Below, in pieces: positions 8,826-17,915 of a DNA stretch of 64,000 bases (the first letter of the stretch is position 1; every line of letters starts with the position of its first letter). The position numbers were made by a program, and so were the translations under genes. The DNA lies in the NCBI GenBank assembly GCA_977006965.1, contig OZ345374.1, positions 2,418,001 through 2,482,000 of the forward strand, given 5' to 3'. This stretch comes from Phymatolithon calcareum. Lineage: Eukaryota > Rhodophyta > Florideophyceae > Hapalidiales. The notes under the pieces were generated by a model. The model saw only the letters and a list, made by a program, of their open reading frames with translations. It ran no database searches and was not told the DNA's origin.

Positions 8826-11159
8826 ATGACCATGAATTTTTCCTTGGCGCTCTGGATGAATTCAGTCAGCCCCCAACTTCAAATCACCAAGCTGATGCGA
8901 CGTATCAAGAGGAACCCAATAGCTCCAGTGTACTTGCTCATTCTCTTTGTGCTGGTCATTGATATACTTTACACATTTCTGCGACACAGTCCTTCCCGTC
9001 CGGTTTCAAATTCACATATTGCTCGCCTAGGATGGATCGAGAACGGTATCAGCGAGTCGTCACAGGGGCGAGTTTGGATACCGAGAAAATGGCGCACATA
9101 TTCCGATCAGTCTCCTCCGAGAAGTCGGCATAAGCTGTCGACTAAAGTGATTCAGAATTCAATTTCTCCTTACAAATGTACTAACTGGGCTGTTATCACA
9201 ACGATATTTCCACCAACTAAGCTTGCTCGACAGCTTAAACAACTACAGGACTGGTGTACAGTTATCGTTGCTGACGAGAAAACTAAGTGGACAGAATGGA
9301 GCTCCTTCCTTAATGACGCCGCGAATATGGTGTACCTTTCGCCAGAGATGCAGCAAGCTCAAGGGTTTTCAATAATGAAGCATATCAAGCAGAACCATTT
9401 TGGAGTTAAAAATATCGGCTACCTTTTCGCAATTCAACACGGAGCTCATGCAATCTGGGATACAGACGACGATAATGAGCTAAAGTCTGACACTTTACTC
9501 ATTGACATGGTATCTGCAGCATATTCTCCAGCTAGCATAGCGCTTGCGCGCGGAGATCATCATCTGTGGAATCCTTATCCAAGCTTCAAACCAATCCGAC
9601 TCGCGTCAGCACAATCCGAAGATATTTGCTGGCCCCGCGGATTTCCGTTGGAATATATCAAAGATGAGGCAACGCAGCTATCAGCAAATTCTTTACAATC
9701 TATTCCTTCATCTTCTGTCGGAGTCTATCAATCTCTTGCAGACCATGACCCCGACGTTGATGCGATGTATAGATTAACAAAAGATATACCATTTAGTTTC
9801 TCGGGAACAAAACAAAAGACAGCCCTCGGATTGCATCGATATTCACCGTTCAATGCACAAGCTACTCTATGGATGCCAAGCTCGTTTTGGGCGATGCTTA
9901 TGCCGATATCTCTACATGGGCGAGTTACGGATATCTGGAGATCCTTTATTGCCGAGAGTCTAATGGGCGACGTTGGCCTTCACGTCGTCTTTACATCCGC
10001 GATAGTGACTCAATTTCGAAACAAGCACTCGTTGATTGCTGATCTTCAGTCTGAAATACCGTTGTACACCCAGTCAAATGAGCTGACAAAGTGGCTGTTG
10101 GCATGGAAAGGACACGGAAGTCTGGAAGAGAGGGTGGACCAGCTCGTAATCGGACTCTTTGAAATAGGAATTCTCGAGGAGTCAGACGTACTGCTCTATA
10201 AAGCATGGATGAATGATCTACAAGAAATTGGATATAATTTTCCGGCTATCCAGATTGACACTGATACACCAAGGATCCCGGCTAGGAAGGAATTAGCTAC
10301 CAGAGTTCCGAATGTTGCAGTCTGTGTAAGTGGCCAGCTAAGAACTCTAACGATGCATCCTTCATCACCGGACTATCCAGATAACTGGGGAAGATTGATG
10401 CATAGCAAAATGTCTCGCCCAAATATAAGCGTTGCGGAAAGTATTCAGAAAAATCTATTCCCAAAGCTTGGAAATCCCGATGTTTTCATGCATGTGACGA
10501 CAAGAGAAACTTCACGAGAACCAAGGGCTCATGACGTATCGGTCTGCGAGCCACTTCGACCAAGCAGAGGACACTTGTCATGCAGTGTACCTCTAGAGCG
10601 GAATATCAGCGGTTTTGAGCTTCCAATATGGGACGACTTTGCTCTTATTCAAGTGGGAATAAGACACGGTGGAATTCAGAAGGACTGGAGGAAGGAAGCG
10701 AACGGAAGGGGGCCAATGTTGGTGCAAGGGCTTTTACAGCAGCTGAGCGGCATGTTCGAGTGCCATCGCGCAATAGAGCACTACTCAATTGAGTCAGGCA
10801 AGCAATACGACTGGATTGTGCGTGTAAGGCCCGATGTTTACATACATACTTTCCCAACACTTGAGCAGCTCACGCAAGACTCTCTTCATGATCCAACTGT
10901 ATGGTATGCTCGCAATGATACATGTTGCTGTGGGAATGAAGACTGGTTTGGTGTTGCCCCTGCGAAATTGATGCGATTCTACTTTAACCGTTACCTCCAT
11001 TTGCAGCAAAAAGACTGGAACGCATTCAATAATACTTGGAATGCAGAATATTTTCTGCAACAGCACATGAAGGACTATGGTGCCCATATTCGTCCACATG
11101 AAGGCATTCAGGGTTGTACTGTAAAGCCGAAGTATAGAAGAGGAAGATCGCAACCTTGA
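8826..11159 (+). CDS. STELLO-like Golgi glycosyltransferase with a second transferase-like domain
   Basis: A single exon of 777 codons. Residues 34-51 form one hydrophobic segment after a basic tail, the type II plan of Golgi enzymes. Residues 120-130 (NWAVITTIFPP), 190-217 (HFGVKNIGYLFAIQHGAHAI, then WDTDDDN) match the DUF288/STELLO family, in which WD-x-DDDN is the acidic nucleotide-sugar motif. From about residue 495 (VAVCVSGQLRTL) to the end (WIVRVRPDVYIH near 663, then a CCC-rich stretch) there is a second domain like the uncharacterised R-x-RPD proteins (DUF7796-like) of plants and algae. In plants STELLO proteins help cellulose synthase complexes form in the Golgi; the role here is inferred to be in wall or glycoprotein synthesis. 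The first in-frame ATG is used, and no intron is needed. Confidence 0.85.
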   Translation: MTMNFSLALWMNSVSPQLQITKLMRRIKRNPIAPVYLLILFVLVIDILYTFLRHSPSRPVSNSHIARLGWIENGISESSQGRVWIPRKWRTYSDQSPPRSRHKLSTKVIQNSISPYKCTNWAVITTIFPPTKLARQLKQLQDWCTVIVADEKTKWTEWSSFLNDAANMVYLSPEMQQAQGFSIMKHIKQNHFGVKNIGYLFAIQHGAHAIWDTDDDNELKSDTLLIDMVSAAYSPASIALARGDHHLWNPYPSFKPIRLASAQSEDICWPRGFPLEYIKDEATQLSANSLQSIPSSSVGVYQSLADHDPDVDAMYRLTKDIPFSFSGTKQKTALGLHRYSPFNAQATLWMPSSFWAMLMPISLHGRVTDIWRSFIAESLMGDVGLHVVFTSAIVTQFRNKHSLIADLQSEIPLYTQSNELTKWLLAWKGHGSLEERVDQLVIGLFEIGILEESDVLLYKAWMNDLQEIGYNFPAIQIDTDTPRIPARKELATRVPNVAVCVSGQLRTLTMHPSSPDYPDNWGRLMHSKMSRPNISVAESIQKNLFPKLGNPDVFMHVTTRETSREPRAHDVSVCEPLRPSRGHLSCSVPLERNISGFELPIWDDFALIQVGIRHGGIQKDWRKEANGRGPMLVQGLLQQLSGMFECHRAIEHYSIESGKQYDWIVRVRPDVYIHTFPTLEQLTQDSLHDPTVWYARNDTCCCGNEDWFGVAPAKLMRFYFNRYLHLQQKDWNAFNNTWNAEYFLQQHMKDYGAHIRPHEGIQGCTVKPKYRRGRSQP

Positions 11160-11583
11160 CAAGAACAAGATGTGCCTTTTTTCTTTCCAGTTTTTCGGTG
11201 TAAACGGCCACTTACTTTAAGGTTACGACATCTGAGGCATTCGTTTCCATATCGTTCAATATTTGCTCGTTTCGTATTAGCCCAGCTTCCCCTATGATCT
11301 TTCAACTCCCATTTCTCCAATTTAGATAAGGCGCGATTCCTAGCTGTTTGAAGAAATAAGAAGGCATTCTAGTAGTTAAGCAGTCTACGAGTAAACAACA
11401 TGGCTGGCGCATTCTGAGAGCAGAATAAGGGAATAGAACAAATCGATTAATCGCAACAGGCTCAATATCTGAAGTTGCAGTTAGGCAATAGTGTATCTAA
11501 ACGACCCTCGACAACGCCGTTCCCTTCTGAAATTTAATTCTAATACCCATCGATGGACTCTTTAAGCTGGCGTCAGAAAACCG
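11160..11583. other. Spacer downstream of the STELLO-like gene
   Basis: It is probably the 3' untranslated region and terminator of the previous gene. Nothing specific is seen. Confidence 0.4.
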
Positions 11584-11832
11584 GTGGGCTGTTTCGTCAA
11601 AACGCATTGGGTCCGGGCTCATACCAGGACGACGGGAGATTCAGCGATGTATAAGTTGATTTCTCGCGGAATGATTGTCGCTGCTGTGGGTGAAGGTCGT
11701 GACGTTTATAGATTCCGACTTGCAGAGTTTAATGAGTTGGAAGATCTTGCTGCCATATATAAGTCCCATCTACGGGCGGGAGCTAAGAAACGAAACTGGC
11801 TTAGACTACGGTGCAGAATGGCACTGTCGAGC

Positions 11833-11846
11833 ACATCAGCTGATTT
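11833..11846. repeat. Target-site duplication, left copy (14 bp)
   Basis: ACATCAGCTGATTT, repeated exactly at 12399-12412. Confidence 0.9.
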
Positions 11847-12398
11847 ATTTCTGGAAATGGAAGGAGACCGCCTAGAATCGAAGCGGAAAAGAAGATACCA
11901 TACGACAAGACAAGAGAATTGCCAGAAATCCTCAAGTTCCCAAGGTGAAGCACAGACAACTCACGCTGCAGTATGCCTGTGGCAGATTCCCACAGGTGTC
12001 AACAACAAGTATGACTGAAGAATTCGGCACCAGAGCCAGAGAGCATATGGAGACCCTTGAACGCACGCCAGCAGGGTACGAACTCGAAGGAGAAAAACGA
12101 CTGGAAAACAGAAAAGGCGCTAGATGCGCTCTTACTATTTAGCAAGACACTCATATAACGCATAGAGAACGAAGAAGGCATGTATTAATCCGCAGAATGC
12201 AAGGCAAAAACTGGTCGAGTCCAAGCACCAACAATCCCGTAGAGGTCTGAGATAGGACTACTTTGAGTCCTGAGTTTTCCCGTCCGCCATAATTGTGGAC
12301 GTTTCGTGAGCTGCACAAAGGTAGGTAGCATCAGAGGAAGCCTTGCCCATATCTTCGGAAGTCTGTGGGGCTTTTAAATAAACTTGAAAGGAAAAAAA
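11847..12398 (+). mobile_element. LINE family A, 5'-truncated copy with intact duplication
   Basis: A plus-strand near-copy of 5906-6487. The tail-domain ORF (11945-12142: KHRQLTLQYACGRFPQVSTT) ends at 12142, and a 3' untranslated segment leads to a hairpin at 12338-12373, CTTTTAAATAAACTTGAAAGG and poly(A). An exact 14-bp duplication ACATCAGCTGATTT flanks it at 11833-11846 and 12399-12412. The near identity of the two copies suggests recent activity of one source. Confidence 0.9.
12338..12373 (+). ncRNA. Family A LINE 3' hairpin with UUCG loop (structural element)
   Basis: In the RNA, CCCAUA pairs with UGUGGG, and inside it UC-UUCG-GA forms a C(UUCG)G-capped stem, with outer AAGCC/GGCUU pairing. 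Equivalent hairpins lie at 5931-5966, 4303-4338 and 14811-14846 (minus), and at 26331-26366 and 53045-53080 (plus). The loop UUCG is constant while pairs vary together. It is inferred to be the 3' signal recognised by the element's reverse transcriptase. Confidence 0.65.
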
Positions 12399-12412
12399 AC
12401 ATCAGCTGATTT
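12399..12412. repeat. Target-site duplication, right copy (14 bp)
   Basis: ACATCAGCTGATTT, pairing with 11833-11846. Confidence 0.9.
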
Positions 12413-12689
12413 TGTTCGATTTGCTGTGTTTGCCTAAACGTTGAGTGTCGATATTAGCTCTCAAGGTGCCTTCTGATCTCTCAAGTTGTGCCATACTCAT
12501 CAGTTGAGCAAGCGTGTTCCGGATACGATTCACTGTATATCAGTGTCCGTTAACCCGTAAAAAAACAACTTGTCTTCTCGCCGCATGTAGCCAGCCATTG
12601 GTAACGCTGGTTTCAACAGTGAGCAACCGCTTGTATGCATGCAACACTGACTTGCCTAAACTGTGATCGTTCACTGTGGTGAGCAAATA

Positions 12690-13128
12690 CGTTCACAAAA
12701 GAAGGCACGAAGCTCAAAGCAAGAAGGAAGAGGAAAATACCGCACGACAAACTGAATGATATCCCGGCCATCCTTTGGTTTGCTAAGGTGAGACATCGAC
12801 AACTGGTCATACAATATGCAAGCGGCAAGTTCCCTCAAGTGCTCACGACGCTAATATCGAATACATTCGGAACGGCAGCAGAGCGCCACCTGGACACCAT
12901 ACACATACACCTGACAAAGTATGAACTGCACTCCGGAGAAATGTTAAGAACGGAAAAGGCATTAGAATCCATACTACTCTACAGCGTCACCATAATTGAC
13001 ATTATGGAAAACGACGAGTCCCTGTATTAGGGACCAGGCGATATACTAGAAGGAACAATTTTTGAAAAACTGCTCTCGTACAGTCTTAGGAGTATTAATG
13101 AGGGCTTTCAAATAAACAACTAGGATGA
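12690..13128 (+). mobile_element. LINE family B, 5'-truncated copy
   Basis: It carries the tail-domain ORF (12788-13030: RHRQLVIQYASGKFPQVLTT). The 3' end TAATGAGGGCTTTCAAATAAACAACTA is shared with 4629-4655. Related segments, reversed, lie at 27655-27797 and 28884-28990. The 5' boundary is approximate, and I found no convincing duplication. Confidence 0.7.
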
Positions 13129-13234
13129 TCAAGAACAAGCGCTCGCCGACATTGTCGATATCTTGGCTGTTAATCCGCAAGCAGTCGTCGTCCTAGAACG
13201 ATAGTACTTCGAAGTCCACGGTCTCCATCTGTGC

Positions 13235-13775
13235 CGGACAGCCTTCCGAAGATATGGGCAAAGCTTCCTTAGTTGCTACCTACCTTTGCGTAGATCACTA
13301 AAACGCACCGTCAGAAGGGCGGAGGGAAAAACTTAGGGTCTCAGATAATCCTATCTCATTTGCGGAACCCATGTATAGTTGTGAACTCAACTGTTCGTAC
13401 CAGGGTTTCAGTGTAGGCCTTTTTCGTTCTGCATGCTCTCTCTCTGTGTGGGTCCTGCTGAATAGGAAAAGCCCCTCAAGAGCTTTTTCGGTGTGGAGCC
13501 TGCTTTCTCCTTCAAGTTCGTATCCTTAAAGTGTGGGCTCCATAGTCGCCATATGCTGTCGAACTCTGTTTCCGAATTTTTCTGCCGTGCTTGTTGTGGA
13601 CACCTGTGGAAATCTACCGTATATATACTGGAGCGCGAGATGCCTGTGTTTCACATTGGTTAACTTGAGATTGCTGGCAATTCTCATGCCCTATCATATA
13701 GGATCTTCCTGTTTCTCTTCGATTCGAGGCTCACCTTCCATTGTCAATAATTTTGACCGAACCGCTTACACAGAC
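13235..13775 (-). mobile_element. LINE family A-related fragment lacking its 3' terminus
   Basis: The minus strand carries the tail-domain ORF (13533-13778 region, reversed; PQVSTT-type block) and the 3' untranslated segment with half of the UUCG hairpin (CTTCCGAAGATATGGGCAAAG at 13246-13266). The terminal CTTTTAAATAAAC is missing at 13235, so the copy was cut or rearranged after insertion. Confidence 0.6.
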
Positions 13776-13965
13776 TAGTTTGTTTGGATGTGCTTCACTG
13801 CTGTAACGCCAGGCTCAAAAGAACCCGACACCACATGGTGAGAAAAGCCCAAGAGAGGAGAGAGAAGAAAAGAGCGGGAAAGGCTAGACAGAAAGAGGAG
13901 GAAAGAAAGACAAGCCGAAAACCCCCCCAATATATATCAGACAGAGTAAGCGTGTAGCTGTCGGC

Positions 13966-14240
13966 GTCGTTCTCCGGCGGCGACCTTGGATTGGCGTCGA
14001 CCTTGAGACAGGCCCGCGAAAAGGGGAAAAAGGAACCTTGAGCGCGATTGTCACCGAACTGGCTTGTGCGGCAAAACATTTGCGATCAAAAAGGGCTGGG
14101 ACGACGTCATCTTCCGGCGGCGACATGGCTTGGTCGTCGACCTTGAGATGAACGCACGAAAAAAGGAAAAGGGGAACTTGCACTCGATTGTATCCGTGCT
14201 GGCTTGCACGGCGAAGGTTGCGAGCAAGAAGAGTGGGAAG
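13966..14240. repeat. Two diverged tandem repeats of about 140 bp
   Basis: Unit one starts near 13966 and unit two near 14106. Both carry C-x-CCGGCGGCGAC, GTCGACCTTGAGA, a purine run (GAAAAGGGGAAAAAGGAA-like) and CTGGCTTG-x-xCGGC. Minus-strand frames through them (13795-14332) give proline- and serine-rich peptides without a recognised family. Confidence 0.7.
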
Positions 14241-14397
14241 AACTCCGACTGTTCGTGGTCGAAGGGACTATGAGGCGAACAATGCGCGCGCTTCATCCTC
14301 GCAATCGAGCCGAAATCAGAAGAACTCCCCACCTTCCTTTACTCAGAGGAAGGAATTAACTACCTTTTATACTACAACTTACGCGAAAGACAGCGAT

Positions 14398-14505
14398 ACA
14401 GCGCATAGACACACGAGAGACACGTGCCCGTATGGCCCATCAGATTACCTACTACGAGCAACATGACTATCGCGATCCAAGTTGTGTGACGTACAATCGC
14501 GAGAG
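14398..14505 (+). repeat. Dispersed repeat, also at 48157-48263
   Basis: Matches 48157-48263 with many substitutions; shared blocks include CAGCGCATAGACAC, ACCTACTACGAGCA and ATCCAAGTTGTG. In both copies one frame stays open and similar (QITYYEQHDYRDPSC here, QITYYEHHDYRDPSC there), which suggests a former coding segment, perhaps from a mobile element. Confidence 0.7.
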
Positions 14506-14781
14506 GAAAAAGCAACCGCCTTGGGACAGCAACATAACAGAAGGCGCGACAACCGCTTCTCCAAACGGTTCCCTGTTCTCCATCGTGGCTAAGTCTTTCC
14601 TTGTAGAATGCAAATTTTGCATGTTATTGCCTTCCAAAGGTTCGTTAAGGTAGGCTCGTTCTCTCGCTTTTGTCCATTCTTGCATTTTGAATGCTAAGAT
14701 TTCCCGTCGTTGTCTGGCAGATTGGAAACGGCACATGAGGCGGAGTATGTCAGTCAGGGCTGGCATCCTGTATATTGAATT

Positions 14782-14792
14782 GCCAATATATT
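14782..14792. repeat. Target-site duplication, left copy (11 bp)
   Basis: GCCAATATATT, repeated at 14919-14929. Confidence 0.75.
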
Positions 14793-14918
14793 TTTATTGC
14801 AATTTTTTTAAAGCCCCGCAGTCATACGAATATACGGGCAGGGCTTGCTCAGGTGCTGCCCTCGCTAGGGCGGCTCTACTCTTATGTCTGGCATTATATC
14901 TGAGACCCTAGCATGTGA
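14793..14918 (-). mobile_element. LINE family A, very short 3' end, inserted in the hAT left end
   Basis: Only the last 126 bp remain: hairpin at 14811-14846 (loop UUCG, stem CCCGUA/UGCGGG) and the terminal AAAGCC... reversed. An 11-bp duplication GCCAATATATT flanks it at 14782-14792 and 14919-14929. Confidence 0.8.
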
Positions 14919-14929
14919 GCCAATATATT
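14919..14929. repeat. Target-site duplication, right copy (11 bp)
   Basis: GCCAATATATT, pairing with 14782-14792. Confidence 0.75.
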
Positions 14930-15479
14930 GCAGTATATTGCTACTGGAGCGCTATTGTAAGAACCTGTCCTTATTGCAATTCGTATTGCAACGAACTGGA
15001 CACGCATTCGTGGTATTGCCGATGACACAAGATTCGGTTCGTCAAACCATTTCGAGCTGACGTTCTCGTCTTACCAATTGAGCGTTGCTGCGCAATCTTA
15101 CATCACTCAACCGTATACTGTACAACGATAATCGATGATCGAGCAAGTATCATATGATGAAGTGCATTTGCAAGATAAACTACTAGTTGATACAAGTTGC
15201 TAGTGCGGAAGGCACGGACGTAACAGTTGACCGCAGTATGGTTTACAATTATCGTGAGGCCGAGTACACAAATCAGCTCAAAGAAGTTTATGCGGTCACC
15301 GTGGAACTGCAGATGCATCTTTGCTGACTACCGCTTGGCGCTTGATGCATTCATCGAAACTGTGGACATGAACGAGAACAAAGCATCGTCACTGTTTTTA
15401 TAGTGTAAGCTCGGAACGCGCTACATTGCAATTGACTCGGCGATTACCCCTGATTCTGTGCTTGAGTCGGGTGTGTTGA

Positions 15480-15897
15480 AGATTCAACGCAATGAAGCGG
15501 ACACTACGACTGACGCCTAGTGTGCTGCTTCTTCGAAGTTGTAGTCGAGTAACGCATATAAGACCGCTGCGAGCAACGTTTCTTCGAAATGTGGCTGCCC
15601 CTTCTATGGCCGAAATCATTAAGAAGAAGAAGCGCAAACGCAAAGCGCCTATGAAGCCTTATGCCAACTGTGACTTTATCTATTGCAGAAGTAGAACGAC
15701 TATGTTCTATAGTAAAGTTTGTACTAAAGGAGAACAGGGCGTCGATGACGCCGCTATTGTTCGAGGCGTTAATGTTCTTGAAGGTCAACAGGACGTATTG
15801 GAATCAGTCCTCAGTATCCATTTCCATGTGTAATAGAAAAAGCGACAGTGTGAAAAAGCTTCTGCAAGAGGATATGGAGTATAAAGATCTATCCTGA
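15480..15897 (+). pseudogene. hAT transposase carboxy-terminal (dimerisation) remnant
   Basis: In the 15661-15897 frame: VERLCSIVKFVLKENRASM, then LLFEALMFLKVNRTYW. This fits the ER-x-FS...R-x-x-L/M...E-x-L-x-FL+-N pattern of the hAT dimerisation domain, except that the usual FS is CS. The preceding frame (15492-15833) carries a Lys/Arg run (IIKKKKRKRKAP). Frame changes show a dead gene. Confidence 0.5.
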
Positions 15898-16039
15898 AAG
15901 AGAAGAAAATTTTTGATATTGCGTTCATATTGCAGGTGCTATTTTATTGCAATCCTTATTGCAAAGAAGTCACTTCCACTGTTATTGCTATTGTACTGCC
16001 CACACCAGTCAATAAAAATACTATTGCAGCAAGCCCTGA

Positions 16040-16392
16040 TGTCAGTCCTTCCTCGAGCTACTGGCCGCCAAACTTCGCTGAAAAACGTTTGCTCAACTTC
16101 ATTGACGGTATCCTGCGTTTTGGGTCCCCGGTGTTAAACGCATTGCGTACTCCCAGTGCGGCTGTATTAAAGCCATCATTCGTTCCTTTCGCCTTTTCCC
16201 CTAGTGGGGCTAGCAGCGATTCGAGGGCCGAAGTGTCTTCAGTTCTATCCTATAGTCAGCAAGTTTGACTGCGGCTTTCACGTCTAGTCCAGGTACGTAA
16301 CCAATGATTGATTCTCTGGCCCGTATTACCACGTCGATGGTGGGTGTCCTGGGTTCATCAGCTATTGGTATCTCCGTTATTCTCGATAGCAT
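16040..16392 (-). pseudogene. LINE reverse-transcriptase end fragment
   Basis: The minus strand reads SRITEIPIADEPRTPTIDVV and, downstream after stops, ALIQPHWEYAMRLTPG. The latter is the RWEYA-x-HLTP block seen at 300-345 and 28690-28720. It lies just downstream of a separate family D tail. Confidence 0.55.
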
Positions 16393-16394
16393 GG

Positions 16395-17160
16395 GGATAT
16401 GTGTTGATTGATTTTAAAAGCTCCCAATGCCTCTCTTCAAGAGTAACAGGGCCGCTTTCGCACGATTTTCTAAGCTAACGTAGTTTGACTATTCAGTATA
16501 TCCTTGATTCGTATTTCTCTCTCAACAAGTGCTCTAGTGAGTCGCTTACATTCATATTCAATTTCAGGACTAATCTTGGATGAAGATAGAATGCGTTGGA
16601 GCGCGACCATCTCAATCACGGCTGGACGCCAAAGTATGCACCTAGGACTGATTCTTCACATTCTCGATAGCATCTTAGCACCTGCTAACTTGAGTTTCTG
16701 CCGCACTGGTTCTGTCAGCTTCCATGATTCACAGCCGTATGTAGAGTCTGCCGCAGTTCCATGTCGCAACGTGGAGTTTGGCGGAGAAACTTATTACTTC
16801 CCGAGTGCCTTCTCTGCCTCCTGTACTCTCCTTTCAGGACGGGCCCTTTCGCAGTAACCGAAGGTATCATGTGCGGCGCGCGGGTATTAAAGCCTTGTAT
16901 ATCTGTATGCATTTCCGGATCGTAAGTCCTTTCTTGAGCACTCCCAGAACGCGTAACTGGTATAGAGCGATCCCTGCCTTTTTTAGACGTTATCCCTTTT
17001 GCGTGTCATAGACACCGTCGAGCCCTATGGATACTCCAAGATATGTATATAACATCCAGAAACTGCTCCAGGACCTTGATTATGAGCCTGGATGTCTCGT
17101 TGTTTCCTCTGATTTGAGAAACTCGCTCTTTCCTTGTTTCGTATTCCAAGTCATCCCTCT
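16395..17160 (-). mobile_element. LINE family D fragment with reverse-transcriptase end
   Basis: The 3' end at about 16397-16415 reads (minus) GGGAGCTTTTAAAATCAATC, nearly the end at 27120-27140. Upstream on the minus strand, 17060-16900 reads YTYLGVSIGLDGVYDTQKG, then a YQLRVLGVLKKGLTI-type block and YKALIPARRT. These are the last reverse-transcriptase blocks. Several stops are present. Confidence 0.6.
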
Positions 17161-17187
17161 CTATTGGGCCCAAATGTACCTATGTCC

Positions 17188-17251
17188 AACAGAGCTATGT
17201 TCAATTTTGCTAAATGTAGCAAAATTTAGCAAAATTCCACATAGCTCTGTT
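17188..17251. repeat. 64-bp hairpin-forming inverted repeat
   Basis: Arms 17188-17215 and 17224-17251 match at 26 of 28 positions around an 8-base centre. It sits 13 bp outside the left TTAA of the piggyBac-like element. Confidence 0.85.
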
Positions 17252-17268
17252 CCGCGAAGGCATATTAA

Positions 17269-17282
17269 CCCCCTCGTACTGC
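17269..17282 (+). repeat. Left terminal inverted repeat, next to TTAA
   Basis: CCCCCTCGTACTGC, preceded by TTAA at 17265-17268. Confidence 0.7.
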
Positions 17283-17915
17283 TACAATTGAGGTTTATTG
17301 GGACACAGAAAAATAATTCTTTTGCGAGGCCCACGCGCATCAAAACACGTCATAGAGTATTTCCTGTCCTTCCCCATGTGTATGCGCTCGTACTGAACAA
17401 GTTTGGAGTGAGTTCGCGCAGGGTACGCGAAGCTACAAGGAAAGCCGCGATTTTCGTGCCCAAATATGCCTATTCGTTCAGATGATGTAGAGAGTTAACA
17501 GTTTCGCGTTCGGATATTATTTCAAGGTGGATGTCTTCTTAAGCACAATACCTGGACCTTTTTTTCGTTTTCACAAAATCGGCTGAAAAAAAAGATACGG
17601 GCAGTTCTACATCGAGCAAAACATTCGAATTTGGACCCTAAACTGAGCTTTTCGGCCTGCGTGTCCTTTGCGCTTCATCTGTGTACCTAATGAGCTACGA
17701 TCTGACTATAAGTCATTGCGGCCTGGATGGGAAATGTGTTTTCATGATGAGAGGAGCTTTGGCAGACCACGAGAGAGCCATGTATGCTCTTAGTGCCTTC
17801 AAAACAGAGCATTCTCGATCAGTCGCCATGCAGATAGGAATGTATATTATGAAGGCAGTCGTAGATGGAGAAATGGGAGGATCAAATGAGGACTTTGCTT
17901 TGCTCTTGTCAATTC

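Larger units (their letters stand above)
11584..12430 (+). pseudogene. Small unrecognised ORF interrupted by a LINE
   Basis: An open frame from 11584 (MGCFVKTHWVRAHTR...) runs into the family A LINE inserted at 11847. If one LINE plus one duplication copy is ignored, the frame stays open past the insertion for a few codons and then meets a stop at about 12434. The segment MYKLISRGMIVAAVGEGRDV looks protein-like, but I recognise no family. It may be a small gene or a fragment of another element. Confidence 0.3.
14760..16035 (+). mobile_element. hAT-type DNA transposon remnant
   Basis: A transposase trace (15480-15840) lies between two clusters of TATTGCAA/ATTGCAAT-type motifs, at 14765-15000 and 15917-16030. 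Paired subterminal repeat clusters are usual for hAT elements. A family A LINE fragment is inserted in the left cluster. Exact ends and the 8-bp duplication expected for hAT were not resolved. Confidence 0.5.

Noticed and set aside
10780-10800. CTCAATTGAG inside the STELLO-like gene as a transposon end
   Set aside because: One isolated ten-base palindrome within coding sequence and no neighbouring repeat elements.
17027-17485. 152-codon plus ORF as a gene
   Set aside because: It spans a LINE fragment on the other strand, a 64-bp hairpin and a transposon end, so it is a chance frame.
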